NCBI GenBank assembly: GCA_902781945.1
Contig: CACZLE010000025.1
Coordinates: 1 to 33,124 of the forward strand
Source of the DNA: an uncultured Eubacteriales bacterium
GTDB lineage: Bacteria; Bacillota; Clostridia; Christensenellales; Aristaeellaceae
Direction: 5' to 3'
Length of the DNA stretch: 33,124 nt
In this document: piece after piece, positions 1 through 8,142 of the stretch
Position numbering within the stretch: position 1 is the stretch's first letter
Layout of the letters: each line of letters begins with the position of its first letter
The notes under the pieces: generated by a model
Databases searched by the model: none
Told to the model about the DNA's origin: nothing
What the model saw: only the letters and a program-made list of their open reading frames with translations
Program-made: the position numbers and the translations under genes

Positions 1-37
1 GATATTGTTTCATTAACAGCTACATTATACAGCAAAA

Positions 38-73
38 AACGGAGAAGTTCGAGAGAACAACTCCGTTTTTTTT
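38..73. terminator. bidirectional rho-independent terminator
   Basis: ACGGAG pairs with CTCCGT and the inner GTTC with GAAC around a GAGA loop, leaving a small AA/AA internal loop. A run of eight T follows on the plus strand, and the opposite strand also ends in a T run, so it could stop transcription from either side. It probably closes a gene lying left of the window. Confidence 0.75.
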
Positions 74-74
74 G

Positions 75-99
75 TTGGGGCTTAGTGCAACAGCCCCAA
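75..99. repeat. 8-bp hairpin
   Basis: TTGGGGCT (75-82) and AGCCCCAA (92-99) form a perfect 8-bp stem with a 9-nt loop just after the terminator. A similar stem, TTGGGGC-TTT-GCCCCAA, occurs at 9631-9647, so this may be one module of a family of intergenic palindromes. Confidence 0.6.
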
Positions 100-250
100 T
101 AACGCGAAGCGTCATAGCCTCAAAGGGGAACCACTCGCATGAGCTTGCTCAAGGCCGGACGGGGTTCCTTTTGAGCTGGATCGCCCGAATGGGGCCATAA
201 TTTCTGTTTTCCGCCTTCTTCCCTTGACAAAGAGCCCAAATAAAAGAAAA

Positions 251-281
251 AACGAAAAACCCCGCCGCTTGCGCGACGGGA
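251..281 (-). terminator. terminator of the tRNA operon
   Basis: On the minus strand CCCGTCGC pairs with GCGGCGGG around a GCAA tetraloop (261-280), followed by a T-rich tail reading GTTTTTCGTTTTTT. It starts ten bases after the CCA end of tRNA-Cys, so it closes the five-gene tRNA transcript. Confidence 0.85.
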
Positions 282-289
282 TTTTTTAC

Positions 290-364
290 TGGAGGCGCCG
301 TCCGGATTCGGACCGGAGAATAAAGGTTTTGCAGACCTTCGCCTTACCACTTGGCTACGGCGCC
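290..364 (-). tRNA. tRNA-Cys (GCA)
   Basis: The minus strand folds as a full tRNA of 75 nt with an encoded CCA. The acceptor stem pairs GGCGCCG with CGGCGCC, the anticodon stem is AAGGT/ACCTT, and the loop CTGCAAA gives anticodon GCA. The TPsiC arm carries GGTCCGAATCC. It is the last gene of the tRNA operon. Confidence 0.95.
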
Positions 365-388
365 ATGAGGGAGAAGTCCCTCAAAAAA

Positions 389-464
389 TGGAGCGGTAGA
401 CGAGGCTCGGACTCGCGACCTCAACCTTGGCAAGGTTGCGCTCTACCAACTGAGCTACTACCGC
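389..464 (-). tRNA. tRNA-Gly (GCC)
   Basis: This is a 76-nt tRNA with CCA encoded. Acceptor GCGGTAG pairs with CTACCGC, anticodon stem CAACC pairs with GGTTG, and loop TTGCCAA reads anticodon GCC. It is the fourth gene of the operon, about 24 nt upstream of tRNA-Cys. Confidence 0.95.
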
Positions 465-470
465 ATAAAA

Positions 471-546
471 TGGTGCCTCGAACCGGAGTCGAACCAGTGA
501 CACGCAAATTTTCAGTCTGCTGCTCTACCAACTGAGCTATCGAGGC
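471..546 (-). tRNA. tRNA-Phe (GAA)
   Basis: This is a 76-nt tRNA with CCA encoded. Acceptor GCCTCGA pairs with TCGAGGC, anticodon stem GCAGA pairs with TTTGC (one G-T pair), and loop CTGAAAA gives anticodon GAA. Only six bases separate it from tRNA-Gly. Confidence 0.95.
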
Positions 547-554
547 AAATATTG

Positions 555-631
555 TGGCGACCCGAATGGGGCTCGAACCCATGACCTCCAGCGTGACAGG
601 CTGGCGTTCTAACCAACTGAACTACCGGGCC
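555..631 (-). tRNA. tRNA-Asp (GTC)
   Basis: This is a 77-nt tRNA with CCA encoded. Anticodon stem CCAGC pairs with GCTGG around loop CTGTCAC, giving anticodon GTC. The acceptor stem GGCCCGG pairs with TCGGGTC and includes two G-T pairs. Confidence 0.95.
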
Positions 632-636
632 ACTTT

Positions 637-712
637 TGGTGGGAACAACAGGGCTCGAACCTGTGACCCTTTGCTTGTAAGGCAAATGCTCTCCCAGCTG
701 AGCTATGCTCCC
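637..712 (-). tRNA. tRNA-Val (TAC)
   Basis: This is a 76-nt tRNA with CCA encoded. Acceptor GGGAGCA pairs with TGTTCCC, anticodon stem TTTGC pairs with GCAAA, and loop CTTACAA gives anticodon TAC. It is the first gene of the operon, about 36 nt downstream of the predicted transcription start. Confidence 0.95.
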
Positions 713-754
713 CCACTCCACGCATCGCTCGCTCTCGCTTGCGGTGCGTTAAAT

Positions 755-783
755 ATATTAACGCATTCAGGCGATTTTGTCAA
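755..783 (-). promoter_or_regulatory. tRNA operon promoter
   Basis: On the minus strand a perfect -35 TTGACA (778-783) and -10 TAATAT (755-760) are separated by exactly 17 nt, just upstream of tRNA-Val. The -10 box sits inside a palindrome, TGCGTTAA-5 nt-TTAACGCA (745-765). Confidence 0.85.
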
Positions 784-885
784 GCATTTTTTCAATATTT
801 TTATCAAATCGAGAATTGAACGATCAGAACATGGGTCCTTCGCAATCCTGTATAGACCCTTTCCATGTGATTTCATGGGGAACAG

Positions 886-991
886 CTATTCCTGACAGAA
901 AGCTCTTCGCGTCCGGGGCCTTCCGGCCCGCTCTACGCTGAAAGCCTGCCACTGGCAGCCTTTCCGGGCGCTTCGAGCCCTCTCAGGATAG
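886..991. repeat. multi-hairpin element at the end of the MATE gene
   Basis: The segment is closed by a stem of about 9 bp (CTAT-CCTGA with one bulge at 886-895, against TCAGGATAG at 983-991). It contains a hairpin GGGCC-TTCC-GGCCC (916-929) and a second hairpin, GAAAG-C-CTGCC and GGCAG-C-CTTTC, around 940-964. One closing arm lies in the last codons and stop of the MATE gene. No T run follows, so this is not a classical terminator. Confidence 0.6.
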
Positions 992-3229
992 ATGAATGGT
1001 GCTGCTGTTGCAGGACAAAAGCGCGTTATAGCTCAGGCGGTCATCCTGAATGTCAGGCTGGAACAGCTCGCCGTTGTCCTTGATAATGATCTCAGGCTTC
1101 CCAACGAACCGGAGGACACATTCGCCCAGCACCGTGTTTTTTCCGTTTCTTTCCTCCGTTTGGCGGAACAGGGATTGAAGAAGCGCCCCGACTTCCCCGA
1201 TCTTTGCGCTTTCTATGCCGTGCTCGTTCAGGTTCTCCTGGATCCAGTTCCAGAGCCGTTCATATTCCTCGGGCTGATATTCAAAGGAATTCATACTTAC
1301 CTTGCCATAGTCCGGGTCATCCAGCATATAGGGGATGCTTTCCCTGCCCTTCATGATCAAGACAAAGCTATAGAAAATCGCCATGGCCGTGATCTGGGAT
1401 AATACCATCCCCTTCCCCATGGACACGATCCCGCCCTCCAGGCAGAAGTTGACGCAAAACAGTATGGGAAACAGAGCGGTTCGGAAGACGACCATCATGC
1501 AGGACCACAGGGGCTTCCCGGTATAACCGTAGTAATCGCTCAAAAACCCTCCGATGGACGCCGCGACCACGCCCGGAGAGCAGAATCGGATGCACTTGAC
1601 CAGATCAACCCGAAGGGGCGAGTCCTCGATTCCATAGAGCAGAAGCACGGTATTCGGCAGGATCAGCAGTACCAGCGTGACCACCATGCCGCCGAAAGCG
1701 CACGCAACCAGCGCCTGCCGAAAGAGAGTCTTGATCCCTTCGCCGTTTCTTTCCCCGGTGTAGCTGGCCAGCAGATATCCCGCCGCCTCGGAGGGGCCGT
1801 TGACCATCTCATAGATTTCCAGCGTGGCGCAGAGCACCGTGTTGGCGATGAGGTAATCATTTCCCCAGAAAAGCAGGATGGCTTTGGTAAAACCGGCGGA
1901 TACCACGGACATACAAATTCCGGCGGTGTTGTTCTTCAGAGAATACTGGGCGAAGCGCAGAAGATCCCTGAAGGAGAACCAGTAGCGCAGCCGGTAGGTA
2001 TTGCTCTTTTTCAGGAAATGGATGGAAACCACGATCAAATAGCTCACATAGCTCAGGGCCGTTCCCAGGGCAAGGCCGCTCATTCCCATGGTCCGCGCCA
2101 GGAGCACGGAGGCGCCCACATTCACACCAAAGGAGACCAGGTACGCCACATAGGAAAGGGTATCATCTCCATCGGCGGAGATGATCTCATCCCAAAAAGT
2201 AGCCAAAGCCATCACCGGCGGGACAAAAATGAAAAGTCGGTAATACTCCCGGGCAAAGGCTTCGATGGCCGGGGAGAAAGTATAGTAGCTGAAATATAAA
2301 TCCTCTATCAAATAGAATAGGACCGATTGTGCCAGCCCCAGCAGAAGCGTCGCGAAAAGGCCCAATGTAAAGAGCCGCCTTGCACGCTCATAATCACCGC
2401 TTCCCTCCGCGATGGCGCAAAGATTGGAGCAGCCATAGGTAAAGATCGTGGAGAGAAAGGTGCTTAAGGATATCAGCGGAAACACCAACGAAGTGGCCGC
2501 CAGTGCGTCCGTTCCCAAAACATGGCCTGACACAACGCCATCGACCATGGTCAGCCCAATGGCAAGCACCAGGCCAGCCGTATATTCAAAGGCTCGGCGC
2601 CCGTACTCCTTTTTCAGAAACGTGGGCTCGAAAATGGAGCGCAGCGCGGCGGAAACGCTCCCTTTTTCCCGGAGTTTCCTCCGGATAAAAATGCACACCA
2701 CCAACAGGATCGTTCCGATCAGCGCCACGGAGACACAGGCGGAAAAGGTATTATCTCCCAAGGCTGCCACGTCTGTCAGCACATCCGCCTTGGTCCAATC
2801 ATTGACGATAAATCCGAAGGCGAACATGGCGACAGGGATGGACGACAGGTACAGAACCGCGACATTCACCAGGATCTGAACAAAGTTGAATATCACGATC
2901 TGCCGGATGCCGAACTGATCCTCGTCCCGGTTCAATTTTCGGAATATGACGCCGATCAGCGCCACGGCCACCGCCTCCAGGGTGGCCACAAAGATATAAT
3001 CAAAGCTGTGATAGGTAAGATAATCAGACACAATGCAGTTGAGAAAGGTCGCGAAGAATCCAACCAGCGGCCCGAAGAACACCGATCCTACCACCTCTAT
3101 GGCTTCCCCCATCCAGATGGAGTCATCATGGGACAGCAGGACGATGAGACGATCCATGGAAAAGGCGACCAGGCTGATGACCAGTACCTGCAGGACACGT
3201 TTCCTAAAAGTCGGTAAATACGCTTTCAT
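983..3229 (-). CDS. MATE-family transporter with extra N-terminal membrane domain and ATPase-like tail
   Basis: This 748-aa membrane protein has three parts. Residues about 10-190 form a hydrophobic domain with the segment GSVFFGPLVGFFATF, reminiscent of ECF-type substrate-binding membrane subunits. Residues about 205-640 are a MATE (multi-antimicrobial extrusion) fold, a cation-coupled exporter family usually near 450 aa. Residues about 646-748 resemble a GHKL/RsbW-type ATPase: a KDNG motif near 717-720 matches the G1 box, but the N box lacks the usual E..N pattern and no G2 glycine loop follows, so ATP binding is doubtful. The start is supported by GAGGAG, which overlaps the stop of the upstream EamA gene 10 nt away, so the two are probably co-transcribed. 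The substrate is unknown. The MATE call is firm; the two flanking domain calls are inference. Confidence 0.8.
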   Translation of the reverse strand: MKAYLPTFRKRVLQVLVISLVAFSMDRLIVLLSHDDSIWMGEAIEVVGSVFFGPLVGFFATFLNCIVSDYLTYHSFDYIFVATLEAVAVALIGVIFRKLNRDEDQFGIRQIVIFNFVQILVNVAVLYLSSIPVAMFAFGFIVNDWTKADVLTDVAALGDNTFSACVSVALIGTILLVVCIFIRRKLREKGSVSAALRSIFEPTFLKKEYGRRAFEYTAGLVLAIGLTMVDGVVSGHVLGTDALAATSLVFPLISLSTFLSTIFTYGCSNLCAIAEGSGDYERARRLFTLGLFATLLLGLAQSVLFYLIEDLYFSYYTFSPAIEAFAREYYRLFIFVPPVMALATFWDEIISADGDDTLSYVAYLVSFGVNVGASVLLARTMGMSGLALGTALSYVSYLIVVSIHFLKKSNTYRLRYWFSFRDLLRFAQYSLKNNTAGICMSVVSAGFTKAILLFWGNDYLIANTVLCATLEIYEMVNGPSEAAGYLLASYTGERNGEGIKTLFRQALVACAFGGMVVTLVLLILPNTVLLLYGIEDSPLRVDLVKCIRFCSPGVVAASIGGFLSDYYGYTGKPLWSCMMVVFRTALFPILFCVNFCLEGGIVSMGKGMVLSQITAMAIFYSFVLIMKGRESIPYMLDDPDYGKVSMNSFEYQPEEYERLWNWIQENLNEHGIESAKIGEVGALLQSLFRQTEERNGKNTVLGECVLRFVGKPEIIIKDNGELFQPDIQDDRLSYNALLSCNSSTIHLS

Positions 3230-3239
3230 GCTTTTCTCC

Positions 3240-4184
3240 TCAAGAAATGCTGACCAATACAGCGCCTATGATCAGCATGAACAGGACCAGATATTGGGTC
3301 CGGGTCAGTTTTTCTTTCATCAGGATGCGGGCGCCCAGTATATCCAGAATGGGAAATGCGTTCCACAATACCACACCCAGCAGGGCGTCTCCGGACAGGG
3401 CGAATATGTAAAGCAGATCACCTGCGGCACTGAACGCCTGGCTGACGAACCGATACTTTTCAATTTTTCGGAAGGGATTGTAAATCTTTTTATGCCTGAT
3501 CCAAAGATAGATCCATACAAAAACGGTAATAATCACCTGTACCAGCGTGTTGGCTGCAATAAACTCCATGGAGTCCACGATGCTGTCCCCGATCAGCACG
3601 CTGCTGACGAAGGAATCGGCTCCGTCGAATAGCGCGGAGACGATGGCCAGGGCGATACCGATTTTGAGCGCTGTCTTGCCTGATCCGGCGGGTTCCGAAG
3701 CCAGCCGCCCCTGCTTCTCCTCCTGATGGTCCTTGAGGGAGGGATAGATGATCGTTACGCCCAGGATCAGGATCAGGCCAATGGCCATGGTGGGAGTAAA
3801 CAGTCTGGCCGCAAATCCCGCGTTCCCCGTCAGCAAGTGATAGACCACCAGAAACAGGATATAGAAAAGCCCATCCACGTTGGCGAAGGTATTCCTGACC
3901 GATACGCCCACATACTTGTAGGCCGCCAGCGCGAAGGACAGACAGGTGTAGCTGCATATCGGATTCAGAAGCACCGCCGGTTTGTTCAAAATGAGTTCAT
4001 GGGGCATCAGTGCGGCCTCATCCAATCCAAAGAGAAGCAGAGCGCACAATACGACGGCATTGAAGATCCCATACCATACCAGGGTCTTCAGCGCGTCTTC
4101 CACGCGGGAGGAAACGGCTTTTTTTTCATACAGATCCTCTCCGCAAACCATCAGCATGGATAACAGCGTAAAAACAATAGCCAT
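3240..4184 (-). CDS. EamA/DMT-like membrane transporter
   Basis: A 314-aa polytopic protein with about ten hydrophobic segments and a charged central loop (residues about 145-170). The C-terminal half ends with a pattern typical of the drug/metabolite transporter superfamily: a small-residue helix (VVLWNAFPILDILGARIL), the charged MKEKLT turn, and a last helix rich in I and G. Family members move small metabolites across the cytoplasmic membrane; no substrate can be read from the sequence. AGGAG lies only 3 nt before the ATG. It is the first gene of an operon with the MATE fusion, under the promoter at 4272-4300. Pairing of two unrelated exporters suggests a shared stress or metabolite-efflux role, which is inference. 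Confidence 0.75.
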   Translation of the reverse strand: MAIVFTLLSMLMVCGEDLYEKKAVSSRVEDALKTLVWYGIFNAVVLCALLLFGLDEAALMPHELILNKPAVLLNPICSYTCLSFALAAYKYVGVSVRNTFANVDGLFYILFLVVYHLLTGNAGFAARLFTPTMAIGLILILGVTIIYPSLKDHQEEKQGRLASEPAGSGKTALKIGIALAIVSALFDGADSFVSSVLIGDSIVDSMEFIAANTLVQVIITVFVWIYLWIRHKKIYNPFRKIEKYRFVSQAFSAAGDLLYIFALSGDALLGVVLWNAFPILDILGARILMKEKLTRTQYLVLFMLIIGAVLVSIS

Positions 4185-4271
4185 ACGCTCCTGTGAATCT
4201 CCTTGTCGGTTTCCGTTTTGCGAGAACGCTCCTTCAAAACCGGAGGTTCAAAACTTTGCAGATACATGCGA

Positions 4272-4300
4272 ATTTTAGCAAAACCGCGGGCTGGTTTCAA
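4272..4300 (-). promoter_or_regulatory. promoter of the EamA-MATE operon
   Basis: The minus strand carries -35 TTGAAA (4295-4300) and -10 TAAAAT (4272-4277) with a 17-nt spacer. The predicted leader is about 80 nt and contains an imperfect inverted repeat (GGTTTTG...CAAAAC). Confidence 0.7.
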
Positions 4301-4348
4301 CGGATTTTTACTCAGTTTACAGAAATATAATATACGGCAATGTCTTTA

Positions 4349-4930
4349 TCAAATGGGGATTTCCACCATTTTATCGTAGATCCAGCGGGGCATGACGGCG
4401 CGGTACAGCGCCCGGTAAATATCGGCCATTTCCGCGGGATTCCGGGGCTTTCCCACGGGCAGGGACAGGATCTGAAACTCCACGTGATACACCCGGGCGG
4501 AGACGCCGGTATCCGTCAGGCCGTTTCGCAGATAGAAGGCCAGCCGCCGCAATCGCAGCGCGCGCTCGTCCTCGCTCTCTGCGTAATCGGGATGTTCCAC
4601 CTCCAGCAGCACGCAGTCCGCCGCCGCCAGGGCGTCCGCCATCAGCGCCTGCAAAAAGCGGCTGCCCACGCCCTGATCCCGCTTTTCCGGCAGCACCGCC
4701 AGATAATCGAAGAGATACAGGGTTTCATCCTTCCTGCGCAGCCGGACAAAAAAGGCGTAAGCCGCAAGGCTGTCCTCCTCAAAGGCCCCGAAGCACTGAT
4801 ATTCGCCCCGGGCATAGGCCGCTTCAATGGCATCCAGGGGCTTGCGCTCGTCGGGCGGGAAATCCCGGGTGACGTGATCCGTGTAAATGCTCCTGATTTC
4901 GGGCAGGGAAAGGGTCTTTACCGCAAACAC
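4349..4930 (-). CDS. GNAT-family N-acetyltransferase
   Basis: The 193-aa protein has the GNAT acetyl-CoA binding motif A: a beta strand, YLAVLPEKRDQGVGSRFL, then a helix (Q/R-x-x-G-x-G/A pattern as RDQGVG). Members transfer an acetyl group from acetyl-CoA to an amine of a small molecule or protein; this substrate is unknown. The frame can be opened further upstream at a TTG, but GGAGGA lies 5-6 nt before the GTG at 4930, which I take as the start. The C-terminus has an extra 40 or so residues with aromatic character. It stands alone between two promoters and is not obviously linked to its neighbours. A possible -10 TATACT lies about 30 nt upstream. Confidence 0.8.
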   Translation of the reverse strand: MFAVKTLSLPEIRSIYTDHVTRDFPPDERKPLDAIEAAYARGEYQCFGAFEEDSLAAYAFFVRLRRKDETLYLFDYLAVLPEKRDQGVGSRFLQALMADALAAADCVLLEVEHPDYAESEDERALRLRRLAFYLRNGLTDTGVSARVYHVEFQILSLPVGKPRNPAEMADIYRALYRAVMPRWIYDKMVEIPI

Positions 4931-5026
4931 GCTCGTTCCTCCAAACAATGATGAAAGCAGTATACCACTTTTTCTTCTGTTACGCCACGTTTACAATTTA
5001 TTCACCAATAAAATGAGAAACCATGC

Positions 5027-5032
5027 TATAAT
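5027..5032 (+). promoter_or_regulatory. -10 box of the ABC export operon
   Basis: A perfect TATAAT sits 30 nt upstream of the ATG at 5062, in an AT-rich stretch between divergent genes. No convincing -35 hexamer is found at 16-18 nt (TTCACC is 20 nt away), so the promoter may be activator-dependent or weak. Confidence 0.6.
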
Positions 5033-5061
5033 AAGTCCATCAACAGGAAAGGACGCGGGGC

Positions 5062-5985
5062 ATGATCACGTTTTCGGGCATCACCAAGCGCTATGGCGCA
5101 GCGGCTGCGGTCAGCGATCTCAGCTTCACCGTGGATCGCGGGGAAACCCTGGGCCTGCTGGGCCAGAACGGGGCGGGCAAGACCACGGCGCTGAACATCA
5201 TGACGGGCTACCTGGCCCCCACGGCGGGCACGGTGACCATCGGCGGCCACGACCTGATGGCGGAGCCCCGCCAGGCCAAACGGCTTCTGGGCTATCTGCC
5301 CGAGGTGCCGCCCCTCTATGACGAAATGACGGTACGCGCGGCCCTGCGCTTCTCCTGCGAGCTCAAGCTGGTGGTAGCGGCGGACATCCCCGGCCACATC
5401 CTGGAGATCGCGGACAGGACGGGGCTGACGGACATGCTGGGCCGCCGGGTGGGCAACCTCTCGAAGGGCTACCGCCAGCGGGTAGGCCTGGCCCAGGCCC
5501 TGTGCGGCGACCCCGAGGTGCTGGTGCTGGACGAGCCCACCAGCGGCCTGGACCCCCGGCAGACCGCCGAATTCCGTCAGACCCTGCGGCAATTGGCCCA
5601 GGGGCGCACGGTGGTGTTCAGCTCCCACATACTCAGCGAGGTCCAGGCCCTGTGCAGCCGGGTGATCATTCTGCATCACGGGCGCATCGTGTGTGACCGG
5701 AGCCTGAGAGCCCTGCAAAACGCCGAGGGCCTGCGGCTGCGGGCCGAGATCCAGGGCGACAAAAAGCGCCTGCTCCCCGCCCTGCGGACGCTGCCCGGGG
5801 TGCGGGGCGTCACAGCCCTGCCCGATGCCGCGCCCGGCGTCGTCTCCGTGCTGCTGGACTGCGATCAGCCTCCGGAAAAGGCCCTGTTCGATCTGTTGTG
5901 CGGCCTGCATATGCCCCTCCTTCGGCTGCAGGAAGCCCAATCCTCGTTGGAAGAAATCTTCCTTCGGCTCACCGCCGAAGGCTAA
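5062..5985 (+). CDS. ABC transporter ATP-binding protein, GldA type
   Basis: This 307-aa cytoplasmic ATPase drives an ABC exporter. It has Walker A GQNGAGKT (34-41), the signature motif LSKGYRQRVGLAQAL near 134-148, Walker B VLVLDEPTSGLD, and the switch histidine in SSHILSE. The first 220 residues are the nucleotide-binding domain; the last 85 are a variable domain as in GldA/CcmA-type proteins. The four genes 5062-9593 run on one strand with overlaps or very short gaps. They match the architecture ATPase, ABC-2 permease, GldG-like auxiliary protein and DUF4340 protein found in many non-gliding bacteria. The substrate is not evident. Confidence 0.92.
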   Translation: MITFSGITKRYGAAAAVSDLSFTVDRGETLGLLGQNGAGKTTALNIMTGYLAPTAGTVTIGGHDLMAEPRQAKRLLGYLPEVPPLYDEMTVRAALRFSCELKLVVAADIPGHILEIADRTGLTDMLGRRVGNLSKGYRQRVGLAQALCGDPEVLVLDEPTSGLDPRQTAEFRQTLRQLAQGRTVVFSSHILSEVQALCSRVIILHHGRIVCDRSLRALQNAEGLRLRAEIQGDKKRLLPALRTLPGVRGVTALPDAAPGVVSVLLDCDQPPEKALFDLLCGLHMPLLRLQEAQSSLEEIFLRLTAEG

Positions 5986-5995
5986 GGAGTTTTTC

Positions 5996-6703
5996 ATGCT
6001 CGCCATTTACAAGCGGGAAATTCAATCCTATTTTTTCACCGCCTCCGCCTATGTGTTCATGGGGGTGTTTTTGGCGCTGGGCAGCGTGTTCTACGCCGTG
6101 GGCAACCTGGCAGCCCAAAGCAGCGACCTGCTGGGGCTTTTGTGGAACATGGGCTACCTGTGGATGCTGCTGACGCCCATTCTGACCATGCACACCTACG
6201 CGGGGGAGCGCAAGAGCCGCACGGATCAGCTGCTGTTCACTTCGCCCGTGTCGCTGACCGGCATCGTGGCAGGCAAATTTCTGGCCGGCGTTACGGTGCT
6301 GCTGGGCGCGGTGGCCTTAAGCGGCGTTTACGTGCTGGTGACGGCCCTCTATGGGCGGGTGTATCCTGGCGAAGTCCTGTGCGGTTATCTGGGCTTCCTG
6401 CTGCAGGGCTGCGCCTTTCTGGCCATCGATCAGCTGATTTCCGCCCGGTGCCGCGCCCCGGTCACCGCCGCGGTGTGGAGCCTGGGCGTCAACCTGGCGC
6501 TGTGGCTGCTGGACGTGCTGAACAGCGCCGTGAGCCTGACCCTTGTGAACCGCATTCTCAGCGCCCTGAGTCTGTACATGCGGGCCGCGCCTTTCCAGGA
6601 GGGGCAATTGAGCCTGGCCAACATCCTGTATTTTGTGGCGGTGATCGTATTGATGCAGTTCTTTACGGTGCGCACGCTGGACGCAAGGCGGTGGAGCGCA
6701 TGA
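5996..6703 (+). CDS. ABC-2 type permease, GldF-like
   Basis: A 235-aa membrane protein with six predicted transmembrane helices and the TYAGERKSRTDQLLFTSPVS cytoplasmic segment typical of the GldF/ABC-2 permease family. That segment couples the membrane domain to the ATPase encoded immediately upstream. The ATG follows AAGGAG by 6 nt and lies 10 nt after the stop of the ATPase gene. Its stop overlaps the next start as ATGA, which implies translational coupling. The length is usual for GldF-like permeases. The pore would form as a dimer of this subunit or with the GldG-like partner; that is inferred from the family. Confidence 0.88.
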   Translation: MLAIYKREIQSYFFTASAYVFMGVFLALGSVFYAVGNLAAQSSDLLGLLWNMGYLWMLLTPILTMHTYAGERKSRTDQLLFTSPVSLTGIVAGKFLAGVTVLLGAVALSGVYVLVTALYGRVYPGEVLCGYLGFLLQGCAFLAIDQLISARCRAPVTAAVWSLGVNLALWLLDVLNSAVSLTLVNRILSALSLYMRAAPFQEGQLSLANILYFVAVIVLMQFFTVRTLDARRWSA

Positions 6704-8142
6704 AAAAGATATTAAAGCTGCGCCGCCGGGCGGCCAATTGGATCCTGTGCCTGCTGGCCGCCGCTGTGGCCGTGGCCGCCGTGGGTGCGGCGGACGCCCT
6801 GGAAAGCCGTTTTGCCGCCCGCATCGACCTGAGCTTCAACAGCGTCACCACCCGGAGCGAGGCCACCACCCGAGCCCTGCAAAGCCTGGAAAAGGACGTG
6901 CACGCCTACGCCGTGGCCACCCAGGGCAACGTATTGACGGACCTGAACGCCCTGCTGGACCGCTACCAGGCCGCCACGCCCCATTTTACCTGGAGCCAGG
7001 AAAGCCTGAGCCGCAATCCGCTGCTGCTGCAATGGGTGTCGGACGACGTGAACGACAGCGCCGTCACCGGAGACTGCGTCATCGTGCGCTGCCCGGATAC
7101 CGGGCGCACCCGGGTGCTGACCTGGGAGGATTACATGAGCTTCGGCTACAACCCCGACAGCGGGGCCTATGAATTCACCGGTCTCACCTACGAAAAAGCG
7201 CTGACGGAGGCCATCCTTTACGTGGCCGCCGACCAGATCCCCGCTCTGCAATTGCTGGCCGGGCATGGGGAACTGACCGCGGATGAGACCGCCGTGCTGG
7301 AGCAGAAATTGACCGGCGCCAACTACGCCCCCATGCGCGTGAACCTGAAAAACGGCGACACCCTGGACCCTGCGGCCCCGCTGCTGATCCTCTCTCCCAC
7401 CCTGGACGTGGACGAAGCGGAGCTGGATTCCCTGACGGCCTTCGTCCAGGCGGGGGGCAGCCTGCTGGTCACCGTGGACTTTACCGACCCGGATATCCTG
7501 CCCAACCTCTACGCCTTCTATCGCCTCTACGGCGTGCAGCCTCTGCCCGGCCTGGTGGTGGCGGACGAAAGCGAGCGCTCGGGCTATTACAGCAGCCCCA
7601 TCGAGCTGACCCCCACCCTGCAAAGCGTGGAGGGCGTCACCGACGGCATGGCGCAAAGCGGCGCGGACTTTTTGATCCTGGCCCCCGCCCGGGCCCTGGA
7701 CCTGGTGGGCACGGAAAGCGCCGACCTCTTGATGTATCCGCTGTTGACCAGCGGCGAGGGCAGCTATATCCGCACCGCCGATGGCGACAGCATCGATATT
7801 TCCCGTCAGGAGGGCGACCCCGAGGGGCCCTTCGTGCTGGCGGCGCTGTGTGACCGGGCCTTCGGGGACGGCGTCCGCAGCCGGGCCTGCTTTATCGGCA
7901 ACAGCGGCATGTTCCTCAATGACACCCTGTATAACCTGACGTACAGCAACGAGCTGCTGCAGCAGGCCCTGCGCGCCCTGATGGGCAGCAGCCCCATCGA
8001 TCTGGATATCCTGCCCCGGGCCGCCGTCCGGCCCGCCCTGGCCGCCCAGGGCAATCCCGTGCCCGTGATCTTGCTGATCCTCCCGCCCCTGCTCATCGCT
8101 ATCCTGGCCGTGGCCATCCTGACGCCACGGAAATACCTGTGA
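6700..8142 (+). CDS. GldG-family ABC auxiliary protein
   Basis: The 480-aa protein has an N-terminal membrane anchor (residues about 12-32), a large extracytoplasmic region, and a C-terminal transmembrane helix (about 455-475) followed by a short basic tail, TPRKYL. The external part has the layout of GldG/ABC-type uncharacterised transport proteins: an early segment of strands (DLSFNSVTTRSEATTRAL), then a Rossmann-like IALLAGHGE-type region here read as LQLLAGHGELTADE and a PLLILSPTLDVDEAELDSL stretch. It sits in an ATGA overlap with the permease and a GTGA overlap with the next gene. It probably assembles with the permease at the membrane. The function in bacteria that do not glide is unresolved. 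Confidence 0.85.
   Translation: MKKILKLRRRAANWILCLLAAAVAVAAVGAADALESRFAARIDLSFNSVTTRSEATTRALQSLEKDVHAYAVATQGNVLTDLNALLDRYQAATPHFTWSQESLSRNPLLLQWVSDDVNDSAVTGDCVIVRCPDTGRTRVLTWEDYMSFGYNPDSGAYEFTGLTYEKALTEAILYVAADQIPALQLLAGHGELTADETAVLEQKLTGANYAPMRVNLKNGDTLDPAAPLLILSPTLDVDEAELDSLTAFVQAGGSLLVTVDFTDPDILPNLYAFYRLYGVQPLPGLVVADESERSGYYSSPIELTPTLQSVEGVTDGMAQSGADFLILAPARALDLVGTESADLLMYPLLTSGEGSYIRTADGDSIDISRQEGDPEGPFVLAALCDRAFGDGVRSRACFIGNSGMFLNDTLYNLTYSNELLQQALRALMGSSPIDLDILPRAAVRPALAAQGNPVPVILLILPPLLIAILAVAILTPRKYL

Larger units (their letters stand above)
1..253. other. gene-free left edge with hairpins
   Basis: I see no gene in this stretch. It holds a bidirectional terminator-like hairpin (about 38-73), a second hairpin (75-99), and an imperfect inverted repeat around 122-175 whose arms contain GGAACC and GGTTCC, enclosing a small TGAGC-TT-GCTCA hairpin. 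The short open frames here have no ribosome binding site and no recognisable product. The style of nested inverted repeats matches other gaps in this window. Confidence 0.6.

Noticed and set aside
512..895. short open frames across the tRNA genes
   Set aside because: They lie in five clear tRNA genes and their promoter, so coding is very unlikely.
4931..4948. TTG start for the GNAT gene six codons upstream
   Set aside because: The GGAGGA ribosome binding site lies inside those codons and is correctly spaced for the GTG at 4930.
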